Shown here: piece by piece, positions 1 through 6,013 of the stretch
Layout: each line of letters begins with the position of its first letter
Position numbering within the stretch: position 1 is the first letter of the stretch
Assembly: GCA_021815655.1 (NCBI GenBank)
Contig: JAKAGJ010000072.1
Location: forward strand, 1 to 8,031
DNA length: 8,031 bases
Reading direction: 5' to 3'
From: Deltaproteobacteria bacterium
GTDB taxonomy: Bacteria; Desulfobacterota; Desulfarculia; Desulfarculales; Desulfarculaceae
Program-made: the position numbers and the translations under genes
The notes under the pieces: model-generated
Seen by the model: only the letters and a program-made list of their open reading frames with translations
Told to the model about the DNA's origin: nothing
Database searches by the model: none

Positions 1-2
1 TG

Positions 3-1115
3 CTCACGGCCTACGCCTCGGTGGACTCGGCCATAGAGGCCATGAAGCTTGGGGCCTTCCACTATATCGCCAAGCCCTACAAAATAGACGAGGTGCGGGC
101 CCAGGTGGTCCATGCCCTGGAAAAGACCAGGCTCAAGGAGGAACTGCAGCAGCTGCGCCGCGACCTGAAGGCACACGAGGGGCTGGGACTTATCCTGGGC
201 AAAAATACTGGGATACAAAAAGTGGTGCGGACCCTGCGCCAGATCGCCCCCACTGACTGCAACGTACTGATAACCGGCGAGACCGGCACCGGCAAGGAAG
301 TGTTCGCCCGGGCGGTGCACTACGCCAGCCCCCGGGCCGAGGGCCGCTTCATGGCCTTCAACTGCGGTGCCCTGACCGAGGAACTATTGGCCAGTGAACT
401 TTTCGGTCACGAGCGGGGAGCCTTCACCGGGGCGGTGGCCACCAAACGGGGGCTATTCGAGGCCGCCACTAAAGGCACCATTTTTCTGGACGAGATAGGC
501 GACATGCCCACGCCCATGCAGGTCAAGCTCTTGCGCGTCATCCAGGAAAAGGTGGTGCAAAGGGTGGGGGGCACCGAGCCTGTGCCCGTGGACGTTCGCA
601 TCGTGGCGGCCACCCACCAGGACCTAAAAAAACTGGTGGAGGCCGGTCGCTTCCGCTCCGATCTCTTCTACCGGCTCAACGTAGTCTGTCTCAACGTCCC
701 CCCGCTACGGGAACGTCGGGACGACATCCCGCTGCTGGCCACCCATTTTCTGCAAAAATTCGCCACCCAGCAGAACAAGACCATACGAGGCATCTCCCGT
801 GAAATGATGCGTATCCTCTGCGGCTATCAATTCCCCGGAAACGTGCGTGAGTTGGAGAACGTAATCGAGCGTGCGGTGGCCCTGAGCACCGGCGAGGTGC
901 TGGAGGTCAAGGATCTACCCGACAACCTGAACGCTCCCCCTCTGGGCGATGTCTCGTCGGGGGGCAACCTTCCCTCCCTGGAAGACAAGGAACGGGAATA
1001 TGTCCAATGGGTCCTGGCCCAGACCAGAGGCAACCGCACCAAGGCCGCCGAGATATTGGGAGTGGACCGGGTGTCGCTGTGGCGAAAGCTGAAACGCTAT
1101 GGCATGGAGGAATAG
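3..1115 (+). CDS. sigma-54-dependent NtrC-family response regulator, 5' end outside window
   Basis: The reading frame is open from the window edge (first full codon at base 3), so the N-terminal half of the receiver is missing. What remains of the receiver is its end: LTAY with the conserved Thr, and the conserved Lys in IAKPY. An AAA+ sigma-54 interaction domain follows, with Walker A GETGTGKE (276-299), an intact GAFTGA loop that contacts sigma-54 (417-434), Walker B FLDEIGD (from 483), and the arginine-finger region FRSDLFYRLNV. The C-terminus is a Fis-type helix-turn-helix (NRTKAAEILGVDRVSLWRKL). Family knowledge says such proteins, once phosphorylated, oligomerise at upstream sites and use ATP to open sigma-54 promoters. 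All motifs needed for ATPase activity and sigma-54 contact are present, so it is probably functional. It lies 102 bases upstream of a kinase on the same strand, its likely partner. Target genes cannot be told from the sequence. Confidence 0.95.
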   Translation, partial: LTAYASVDSAIEAMKLGAFHYIAKPYKIDEVRAQVVHALEKTRLKEELQQLRRDLKAHEGLGLILGKNTGIQKVVRTLRQIAPTDCNVLITGETGTGKEVFARAVHYASPRAEGRFMAFNCGALTEELLASELFGHERGAFTGAVATKRGLFEAATKGTIFLDEIGDMPTPMQVKLLRVIQEKVVQRVGGTEPVPVDVRIVAATHQDLKKLVEAGRFRSDLFYRLNVVCLNVPPLRERRDDIPLLATHFLQKFATQQNKTIRGISREMMRILCGYQFPGNVRELENVIERAVALSTGEVLEVKDLPDNLNAPPLGDVSSGGNLPSLEDKEREYVQWVLAQTRGNRTKAAEILGVDRVSLWRKLKRYGMEE

Positions 1116-1217
1116 CTTCCCGGCTGGGCATGGGCCTGGCCGACAAGAACCGCGGTCAATCCCGCTGGCCCCAAGGCGGCCGTCGGTCTTCTGGCCCGGA
1201 CCGCGGGAGGTGACCAG

Positions 1218-2945
1218 ATGAGCCCTGAGCTGCCCAAGGCCCCCTACTACAAGGCACTGGGCCGTAAAATCGCCCTGGCCATTGCCGCCGTGGCCTTCAT
1301 CCCCTACGCGCTGACCTATTTCGTCTTCTATTCCAATTTTCAGGAATCCATCCGCGCCCAGGTTCTCAACTCCGTGCGCCAGGTGGTGGAGTCCCATCAG
1401 CGCACCATAGACGACTTTTTGAACGAGCGCCTGTCAGACCTGAACTACACCGCCAATCTGCACACCGTCAAGGAGCTTTCCCAGCCAACGGAAATCCAGG
1501 GCATTCTAAACTCCGTCAACGCCGTGTACCGGGTCTACGTGGACCTCGGCTTTTTAAACTCCCAGGGGCGCCACCTGGCCTATGCCGGACCCTACGGTCT
1601 GCAAGATGCAGACTACTCCGAGGCCTTCTGGTTCAAGGAGGTCATGTCCAAGGGCGTGTATGTATCCGACGTCTTCAAGGGCGTGCGCGGGGTGCCCCAC
1701 TTCATCATCGCCGTCAAGGTCAGCCGTGACGGCCAGGACTACTTGCTCAGGGCAACCATCGACATTGCCCAGTTTACCTCCCTGGTGGAAGGCGTGCGCC
1801 TGGGCAAAACCGGCGAGGCCTTCATCATCAACCGAGAAGGTCTTTACCAGACTCAATCGCGCAGCCATGGCTCCCTGCTCAGCCCTTCGGACCTGCCCAT
1901 TTCAGAATACTTCGCAGGTGTCCGAGTCTACGAAAACATCACCCGACGCGGGCGCAGCGTGGTGGTGGCCGAAACCTGGCTGAAATACGGGCAGTGGCTA
2001 CTTATCTGCCAGCAGGACACCGAGGACGCCTTCAGCCAGTTGGCCAAGACCCTCAACCTGGCCATAATCATCGGCGGCTTCGGCCTGTTGATCGTAACCC
2101 TCACCACGGTTGTCATCACCCGCTCTCTGGTGGGGCGTATAGCACAGGCCGACCGGGAGAAGGAACTGCTCAATGAGCAGATCATCCAATCCGGCAAGCT
2201 CTCCTCCCTGGGCGAGTTGGCCGCGGGAGTGGCCCACGAGATCAATAATCCCGTGGCCATCATGATCGAGGAGGCCGGCTGGGTCCAAGACCTCATGACC
2301 GACGAAGAAGAGTGCTACAAGCAAAGCCCCCACCGCGAGGAATACGAGCGGGCCTTGCAGCAGATCAACACTCAGGGTCAGCGCTGCAAGGAGATCACCC
2401 ACAAGCTGTTGGGGTTCGCCCGGCGCACGGACGCACCGGTGGAGCTGACTCAGATCAACGACTTGGTCCACGAGGTGGTGGACCTCATCGAAAGGCCCGC
2501 CAGCTACGCCAACATCCGAATCGTCCAGAATTTGGCCCCCAACCTGCCTCAGGTCAACGCTTCGCCCTCGGAGTTGCAGCAGGTTATCATCAATCTGTTG
2601 AAAAACGCCTCCGATGCCATGGAAAACACAGGCGGCACCATAACGGTTTCCACCAAGGCCGCGGGTAGCATGGGCGTGATTCTAGCGGTGAGCGATGATG
2701 GACCAGGCATTCCGGATTCGGTCTTGCCGCGGATTTTTGATCCCTTCTTTACCACCAAACCCGTGGGCAAGGGCACGGGCCTGGGCTTGAGCATTTGCTT
2801 CGGCATCATCAGCAAGCTGGGGGGCAAGATTGAGGTGGCCAGCAGCAAGGACACGGGCACCACCTTCCAGGTACATTTGTCCGCGGTGTCAGAAAGTATG
2901 CTGGCCGCCGCTGGTAACAAATCGGTGCCAGTGCCCAGGGGCTGA
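1218..2945 (+). CDS. membrane sensor histidine kinase with extracytoplasmic Cache domain
   Basis: This 575-residue kinase starts at an ATG preceded by a good Shine-Dalgarno site, GGGAGGTG (1205-1212). Transmembrane helix 1 is near residues 17-38. Residues about 40-275 form a periplasmic sensor of the double-Cache (PDC) type. Helix 2 is near 280-301 and leads into the cytoplasm. The dimerisation/phosphoacceptor box is SLGELAAGVAHEINNP, with the phospho-His at H340. The ATPase shows the N box (NLLKNASDAM, about 459-468), G1 (DDGPGIP, 493-499), F box (IFDPFFTTK) and G2 (GKGTGLGLS, about 518-526). The order matches the usual NtrB-like HisKA/HATPase_c layout, and no catalytic residue is missing. 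There is no fused receiver, which fits its having separate receivers as neighbours: an NtrC-type regulator upstream and two single-domain receivers downstream. Cache domains commonly bind small metabolites such as amino or organic acids; the ligand here is unknown. Confidence 0.95.
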   Translation: MSPELPKAPYYKALGRKIALAIAAVAFIPYALTYFVFYSNFQESIRAQVLNSVRQVVESHQRTIDDFLNERLSDLNYTANLHTVKELSQPTEIQGILNSVNAVYRVYVDLGFLNSQGRHLAYAGPYGLQDADYSEAFWFKEVMSKGVYVSDVFKGVRGVPHFIIAVKVSRDGQDYLLRATIDIAQFTSLVEGVRLGKTGEAFIINREGLYQTQSRSHGSLLSPSDLPISEYFAGVRVYENITRRGRSVVVAETWLKYGQWLLICQQDTEDAFSQLAKTLNLAIIIGGFGLLIVTLTTVVITRSLVGRIAQADREKELLNEQIIQSGKLSSLGELAAGVAHEINNPVAIMIEEAGWVQDLMTDEEECYKQSPHREEYERALQQINTQGQRCKEITHKLLGFARRTDAPVELTQINDLVHEVVDLIERPASYANIRIVQNLAPNLPQVNASPSELQQVIINLLKNASDAMENTGGTITVSTKAAGSMGVILAVSDDGPGIPDSVLPRIFDPFFTTKPVGKGTGLGLSICFGIISKLGGKIEVASSKDTGTTFQVHLSAVSESMLAAAGNKSVPVPRG

Positions 2946-3030
2946 ATTATGGAAAGGGTAAAACCCTGTACTTGACCAACCGATGCTCCGGGGCGCCAGC
3001 CCTGGGGCCCTTGCCAAGCAGTGGGGCATC

Positions 3031-3414
3031 ATGATTGCTGGTGGAGAAAAAGAAATTACGGTGCTTTTGGTGGATGACGAGGCAGGTTTCGTGGAGACCC
3101 TGGCTCGGCGTCTTGGCCGGCGCGGCCTGGCGGTGCGCACCGCCTTGAGCGGTCCCGTGGCCTTGGAGGTGTTGCAGCAGAGTCAGGTGGCGGTGGTCGT
3201 GCTAGACCTGAAGATGGCCGGCATGGATGGCTTGGCCACTCTTGAGCAGATCAAGGCCCGCCACCCCGGCCTGCCGGTGATCCTGCTCACAGGGCATGGC
3301 AGCCTTGAGTCCTTGCAGGACATCATCAGGCTGGGGGCGTACGATTATTTAAGCAAGCCCTGCGACCTGGAGACCCTCCTGGAGCGCATCCAGTCGGCCG
3401 CCGGGGTTGGCTGA
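3031..3414 (+). CDS. single-domain (CheY-like) response regulator 1
   Basis: This is a stand-alone receiver of about 127 residues with no output domain. Counting from the ATG at 3031, the acidic pocket is D15/D16 (LLVDDE), the phospho-acceptor is D59 (VVVLDLKMAGMDG), the conserved Thr is T87 (LLTGHGS) and the Lys is K109 (YLSKPC). All five key positions are present. An in-frame ATG at 2983 would add 16 residues (MLRGASPG...), but receivers normally begin shortly before the LLVDDE strand and neither start has a strong ribosome site, so 3031 is preferred with moderate certainty. It lies 85 bases after the kinase gene and 20 before a second receiver of the same type. Such proteins act as relay intermediates, phosphate sinks or switches that bind a protein partner. 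The kinase next door is the likely phosphodonor; this is inferred from position. Confidence 0.9.
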   Translation: MIAGGEKEITVLLVDDEAGFVETLARRLGRRGLAVRTALSGPVALEVLQQSQVAVVVLDLKMAGMDGLATLEQIKARHPGLPVILLTGHGSLESLQDIIRLGAYDYLSKPCDLETLLERIQSAAGVG

Positions 3415-3434
3415 ACGGAGGCCATACCATTGCC

Positions 3435-3845
3435 ATGACCGATCCACAGTCCTCCAATTCCGGCATCAGGGTGCTGTTTGTGGACGACGAACTGGAGTTC
3501 GCCTTGGTCGTCTCCAAGCGTCTGCGGCGGCTTGGTTTCCAGGTGAGCACCGCCAATAGCGGCTCCGAGGCCCTGCTTCTGGCGCGCGCCAACGAATTCG
3601 ACGTGGCGGTGCTGGACCTGAAAATGGCCGGCATGGACGGTCTGGAGGTTTTGCGCACCCTGCTGATACTTCTGCCTCAAATCAAGGTGGTCATGCTCAC
3701 CGGGCACGGCTCCAGCCAGATAGCCCAACAGTGCCTGGATGAGGGGGCCTTTTCCTACCTCAACAAGCCGTGCGAGTTTTCCAAACTGGTGGAAAACATC
3801 AATAGCGCCTCTTGCGAGGCCCTCAAGGCCAGGCGCGAATCCTGA
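3435..3845 (+). CDS. single-domain (CheY-like) response regulator 2, ending at an IS end
   Basis: A 136-residue stand-alone receiver, paralogous to the preceding one: both carry LDLKMAGMDGL, LTGHGS and a KPC motif. Key residues are D17/D18, phospho-acceptor D61, T89 and K111. GGAGG (3417-3421) lies 13 bases before the ATG, a slightly long spacing, and the 20-base gap from the previous gene suggests co-transcription. The protein stops about 20 residues after the expected end of the receiver fold, so the domain is complete. Its stop codon TGA (3843-3845) is also the first three bases of the left end of an IS3-family remnant. The original gene may therefore have had a different or longer C-terminus, or even an output domain, lost on insertion. 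Alternatively the IS landed neutrally beside the natural end. Confidence 0.9.
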   Translation: MTDPQSSNSGIRVLFVDDELEFALVVSKRLRRLGFQVSTANSGSEALLLARANEFDVAVLDLKMAGMDGLEVLRTLLILLPQIKVVMLTGHGSSQIAQQCLDEGAFSYLNKPCEFSKLVENINSASCEALKARRES

Positions 3846-3921
3846 ACAGAGGTGGACCCCATAACATGGACAGTCGTGCTAGTGTGGATTGCACGACGGT
3901 TACACTGACGGTACCACCGAG

Positions 3922-4026
3922 ACGAGCAAGAGCAAGGGCGGGCGGTTTTCGGCGGGGTTCAAGGCCAAGGTGGCGTTGGAGGCCAGGATCAAGGAAATCG
4001 CACACCTAGCTACTCGAGGACGCTGA
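3922..4026 (+). pseudogene. IS3-family transposase orfA fragment
   Basis: The frame from 3922 reads TSKSKGGRFSAGFKAKVALEA and then RIKEIAHLATR before a stop at 4024-4026. RFSAxFKAKVALEA is the typical start of IS3-family OrfA, the helix-turn-helix DNA-binding subunit made upstream of the frameshifted OrfB. No start codon survives at the usual place just before this stretch (GAG is found), and only about 34 of the usual 90-100 codons remain. The end runs straight into sequence from the far end of orfB, marking the internal deletion. Confidence 0.8.
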
Positions 4027-4027
4027 T

Positions 4028-4275
4028 ATCCGGATTTCCATGGATGGCCAGGGGCGCTGGATGGACACGTGATAATCGAGCGCCCATGGCGATCCTTGAA
4101 GCACGAGCGCGTCTATTTGTACACCTTACAGACCGGCAGCCAGGCCAGGAAAGTCCTCGGAGATTGAATCGATTACTGCAACCAGCGTAAGCCCCGCTCC
4201 AGCCTGGACGGTGGAACACCGCAGGAGGCATGCTGGGGCCTGCCCATGGCAGAAGATAGCGAAGCGGCGGCATGA
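4028..4275 (+). pseudogene. IS3-family transposase orfB, C-terminal fragment, frameshifted
   Basis: The first frame (4028 on) reads IRISMDGQGRWMD and then hits a stop. After a one-base shift, the frame from 4069 reads VIIERPWRSLKHERVYLYT, then an in-frame TGA at 4165-4167 where family members have Trp, then IDYCNQRKPRSSLDGGTPQEACW to a TGA at 4273-4275. These are the hallmarks of the end of the IS3-family rve integrase core: the last catalytic Glu in LKxE, and the YYNxxRPHSSLDGxTPxEAYW tail. The two upstream catalytic Asp residues are deleted. With the deletion, a frameshift and a nonsense codon it is clearly inactive and not recent. Confidence 0.85.
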
Positions 4276-4340
4276 CAGCAAACGCCATACGCCTTGAGAA
4301 GGCCGCCGCACTGTCCAACGGTTGGGGGCCAACCCCGTCA

Positions 4341-4500
4341 GCCGGGCACCAGGATTGCCTCGCCTCCTGGGTTCACCACTACAACCGGCAGAGGCCGCAC
4401 GCCGCCTTGCACCACTAACCACCGCTCTCCAGGCTGGACCGCCGTGGACAACCTGTTTGACAACAACACCCAGTGGCCATCCAGCTGCTGTAGCCAGCCC
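4341..4500 (+). pseudogene. second transposase remnant, IS481-like C-terminus
   Basis: Directly after the right end of the IS3 remnant, one frame reads HQDCLASWVHHYNRQRPHAALHH, a TAA stop (4416-4418), then PPLSRLD. After a one-base shift it reads AVDNLFDNNTQ. A tail of the form W-xHHYNxxRPHxALGxxPPxSRL...NNL is typical of IS481-family transposases, whose single-chain DDE enzyme ends this way. One nonsense codon and one frameshift are visible and nothing of the catalytic core remains. Family assignment rests on this short tail, so another IS3-like or rve-type transposase is possible. Its position against the IS3 end suggests nested insertion followed by deletion. Confidence 0.6.
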
Positions 4501-4537
4501 TGGACGTGAACCACCAGGTGGTGAAGTCCAACACCTA

Positions 4538-4557
4538 CCCGCCACCCAGGGGGCGGG
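4538..4557 (-). terminator. possible terminator of rpsU
   Basis: On the - strand, 14 bases past the rpsU stop, CCCGCC (4557-4552 region) and GGCGGG (4543-4538 region) can form a six-pair GC stem with an 8-base loop. No T-run follows, so it is at best a weak or Rho-assisted terminator. A 13-base palindrome ACCACC-A-GGTGGT (4510-4522) lies a little further on. Confidence 0.3.
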
Positions 4558-4570
4558 GTTCTACACAGGG

Positions 4571-4774
4571 TTAATGGCGAGCACGAGCGGCGGCGCGGGA
4601 AGCCTGGCGGCGCAGCCGGCGGCGAGCCTGGCGCTGTTTGCGCCGGCGGGCGTCGGAGGGTTTTTCAGCGAAGCGCCTTTCCTTGAGCTGCCGAAAAATA
4701 CCTTCCTTGACGAGCATGCGCTTAAGGACCTTCATGGCCTTTTCGACGTTGTTGTCCATCACCTTGACTTGCAC
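4571..4774 (-). CDS. rpsU: 30S ribosomal protein bS21
   Basis: The protein reads MQVKVMDNNVEKAMKVLKRM, then LVKEGIFRQLKERRFAEKPS and an Arg-rich tail, 67 residues in all. This matches bS21, which sits on the small-subunit platform near the 3' end of 16S rRNA and helps initiation. Hallmarks are the DNNVEKAxxxLKR helix, EGIFRQLKxRRxxEKPS, and a long basic C-terminal helix. The chosen start is the GTG at 4774-4772, because family members begin MQVxVxDNNV and the ribosome site AAAGGTG (4787-4781) is then correctly spaced. A GTG three codons upstream (4783) would leave no space to that site. It is transcribed alone, opposite to both flanking gene groups, beside decayed IS DNA. Size and composition are normal for the family. 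Confidence 0.9.
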   Translation of the reverse strand: MQVKVMDNNVEKAMKVLKRMLVKEGIFRQLKERRFAEKPSDARRRKQRQARRRLRRQASRAAARARH

Positions 4775-4859
4775 TACGTTCACCTTTCTTGATGTGGCCC
4801 AATATCAGTCGGCGGTGGGCACGTTCATCAACCGCCCCAGAGCAAGGTGGAATAATAGC

Positions 4860-4888
4860 ATTTTGCCGGTGCCAATGCACGAGGTCAA
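4860..4888 (-). promoter_or_regulatory. candidate sigma-70 promoter for rpsU
   Basis: Read on the - strand, TTGACC (4888-4883) is followed after 17 bases by CAAAAT (4865-4860). The -35 matches consensus at five of six positions, the -10 at four. A start near 4853 would give a leader of about 80 bases before the GTG start. A nearby TATTAT (4857-4852) is an alternative -10 but lacks a -35 at proper spacing. Confidence 0.4.
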
Positions 4889-4898
4889 AACAAACTAA

Positions 4899-4949
4899 GA
4901 GCGAGCCTGCCCTGATGGATGGCCCCACCTCCGCACGTCAGGCTTGCTC
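4899..4949 (-). terminator. terminator-like hairpin on the - strand upstream of rpsU
   Basis: Read on the - strand, GAGCAAGCCTG (4949-4939) pairs with CAGGCTCGCTC (4909-4899): 10 Watson-Crick pairs plus one mismatch that may pair as wobble. The loop is 29 bases, and TTAGTTTGTTTT follows at once. The stem plus T-rich tail resembles an intrinsic terminator ending a - strand transcript from 4950-5130, where no protein gene is seen. The long loop lowers confidence. Confidence 0.4.
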
Positions 4950-5136
4950 CCTATAACCTATAGCCCCACCACGCCCTCATCCTCCTTGCCAGGCAAGCGG
5001 CAGCTCTCCGCCCGCGACACTCGAGGCCGAGGAGGCTAACAACCAGTCTGGACAAGGTTTTCTGGCCAAGCACCGCGCGCTTCCCCTGGGGCCGGCGCCA
5101 TCTATTGTGGCGGCGCCGGCGTTCGGGGCCACCGCG
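4950..5136. other. intergenic region with several inverted repeats, no gene recognised
   Basis: No convincing protein gene, tRNA or known RNA is recognised between the rpsU upstream region and the promoter at 5137. The stretch has unusual symmetry: CTATA-ACC-TATAG (4951-4963), CTTGCC-A-GGCAAG (4985-4997), CCTCCT (4981-4986) facing AGGAGG (5030-5035) with GCGG (4997-5000) and CCGC (5012-5015) nested inside, and GCCGGCGCC (5091-5099) facing GGCGCCGGC (5112-5120). Together with the terminator-like hairpin at 4899-4949 this would suit a structured - strand RNA, but no clear - strand promoter was found. A 122-codon - strand frame here runs into the next gene's coding region and looks like a shadow. 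Confidence 0.35.
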
Positions 5137-5165
5137 TTGACAGGCGGGCCGCGTCTGCCTATACT
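5137..5165 (+). promoter_or_regulatory. strong sigma-70 promoter for the 5171 gene group
   Basis: TTGACA (5137-5142), a perfect -35, is followed after exactly 17 bases by TATACT (5160-5165), five of six to the -10 consensus. Transcription should begin around 5171-5173, on or beside the ATG of the next open frame at 5171, which would make that mRNA leaderless. It presumably drives the 5171 gene and the two or more genes after it. Confidence 0.7.
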
Positions 5166-5170
5166 GCCTC

Positions 5171-5398
5171 ATGCTCAAGCTCAAGGACCTGCAAGAATTC
5201 AAGCAATTTCTCGATTCCGGCGCCTGGGCCGACGCCTTTGGGCACGCCGAACATGAACTGCGCCTGGAGATGCTGGAGAAGATCGAGGAACTCTTGGCGG
5301 CCGCCGACGTGGCCGACAAGGTGGTGGGTCAGGTGCTTTTCAGCCAGGAGGGCATGACCCCGGTGGGGGAAACCTCCTCGCCCCTCAAGAAGGAGTAA
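5171..5398 (+). CDS. small protein of unknown function, 75 residues
   Basis: The protein (MLKLKDLQEFKQFLDSGAWA...) is not recognised. It is acidic and mostly helical by appearance, with a run of Leu/Glu/Lys heptad-like residues around 29-43 (LRLEMLEKIEELL) that could form an amphipathic helix or short coiled coil. It has no signal peptide, membrane segment or cysteines. Reality is supported by the strong promoter just upstream, by GC-rich third positions like its neighbours, and by the tight link to the next gene: its end contains that gene's ribosome site (AAGGAG, 5390-5395) and the gap is 3 bases. No Shine-Dalgarno precedes the ATG. Either it is translated leaderless, or the true start lies inside, for example the ATG at codon 34 (CTGGAGATG context). 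Function is unknown; co-expression with a DUF2939-like protein is likely. Confidence 0.65.
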   Translation: MLKLKDLQEFKQFLDSGAWADAFGHAEHELRLEMLEKIEELLAAADVADKVVGQVLFSQEGMTPVGETSSPLKKE

Positions 5399-5401
5399 GC
5401 C

Positions 5402-6001
5402 TTGCGCCGCCTAGGGCTGGTCTTGTTGATGGTGGTCCTGGCCGGGTCCGGCTTCGGGGCCACCTATTTCTTTTTGCGCAGCCCCCAGTGGTCCCTGTAC
5501 CAGGTGGGCAAGGCCATCCATAATCACGACCCCCGCCTCTTCATGGCCTATGTGGACGTGGGCCAGATATTGCAGTCCCAGAAGGACGACATCCTGGACC
5601 TGATCCTGCCCGACCAGGAGCAGCGCGACAAGCGGGACATGGTGCGCCAACTGATTACCGCCTTCATGGGCCCCATCACCGATCAGGTGCGCGATAAGCT
5701 TTCCCGGGTCATCGCCGACCAGGGTCGGGAGAACCTGCCCAGTTCCTGGGCCTTGCTGGCGGCGGCCAACGTCACCCGCAACGGCGACAACGCCCTGGTG
5801 GTCCTGAGCGGCCTGGCCCAGGGCGAGCGCCTGCGCTTGGGCATGCAGCGAGCCAAGGACGGCTATTGGCGGGTGGTGCAGATCAACGCCCAGGACCTGC
5901 GCCAGTTGGCGGCCAAGCACCTGCTGCCGGGGCTGGCCAAGCCCGCCCAGCAGCAGCCCCAGCCCGAGCCGGCCCCGGCGGCCCCGGCTCCGGCCAAATA
6001 G
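5402..6001 (+). CDS. membrane-anchored DUF2939-like protein
   Basis: This 199-residue protein starts at a TTG with AAGGAG six bases before it, overlapping the end of the upstream gene, so translation is probably coupled. Residues 4-25 form one hydrophobic segment without a lipobox Cys, most likely an N-terminal anchor or uncleaved signal. SPQWSLYQVGKAIHNHDPRLFMAYVDV (about 27-53) resembles the start of DUF2939 proteins, in which a YxLYQLxKAIxxxD pattern precedes a VD motif; the rest (to about 170) is a soluble alpha/beta region expected in the periplasm. The last 20 residues are a Pro/Ala/Gln-rich tail, low in complexity. The biochemical role of this family is not known to me. The closeness of the 5171 gene suggests shared expression. 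Confidence 0.8.
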   Translation: MRRLGLVLLMVVLAGSGFGATYFFLRSPQWSLYQVGKAIHNHDPRLFMAYVDVGQILQSQKDDILDLILPDQEQRDKRDMVRQLITAFMGPITDQVRDKLSRVIADQGRENLPSSWALLAAANVTRNGDNALVVLSGLAQGERLRLGMQRAKDGYWRVVQINAQDLRQLAAKHLLPGLAKPAQQQPQPEPAPAAPAPAK

Positions 6002-6013
6002 AACCTCCGGCCC

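Larger units (their letters stand above)
3843..4340 (+). mobile_element. IS3-family insertion sequence remnant, internally deleted
   Basis: Both ends are recognisable. The left inner repeat (3854-3874, ending CATGGACAGT) matches the reverse complement of 4310-4330 (starting ACTGTCCAACG) at about 15 of 21 positions, and similarity continues weakly outward to 3843 (TGAACAG) and about 4340. The TGGACAGT inner end and CCCC outer part are typical of many IS3-family elements. Only about 500 bases lie between the ends, against roughly 1.2-1.5 kb for an intact element, because the middle of the transposase is missing. The two surviving coding fragments (3922-4026 and 4028-4275) keep the order orfA start then orfB end on the + strand. 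No clear target duplication is seen. It cannot move by itself. Confidence 0.8.

Noticed and set aside
1151..1205. CCGCGG repeats facing each other before the kinase gene
   Set aside because: CCGCGG is itself a palindrome and common in GC-rich DNA. The 40-base separation and lack of a T-run make a functional hairpin doubtful.
2983..3030. Upstream ATG (2983) as start of receiver 1
   Set aside because: It adds 16 residues before the normal receiver start with no ribosome site. It is kept as an alternative in the gene entry.
4322..4792. 156-codon + strand frame over IS remnants and antisense to rpsU
   Set aside because: It mixes the decayed transposase region with the antisense of a clear bS21 gene and shows no family motif of its own.
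4852..4878. Sigma-54 promoter (TTGGCAC ... ATGC) on the - strand before rpsU
   Set aside because: The GG and GC elements are 12 bases apart instead of the required 10, and sigma-54 control of a ribosomal protein gene would be unexpected.
4890..5136. tRNA, SRP RNA, tmRNA or 6S RNA
   Set aside because: No TPsiC-like GTTCGA core, no SRP GGAAG tetraloop region and no recognisable 6S or tmRNA landmarks were found; only an unnamed structured candidate is kept.
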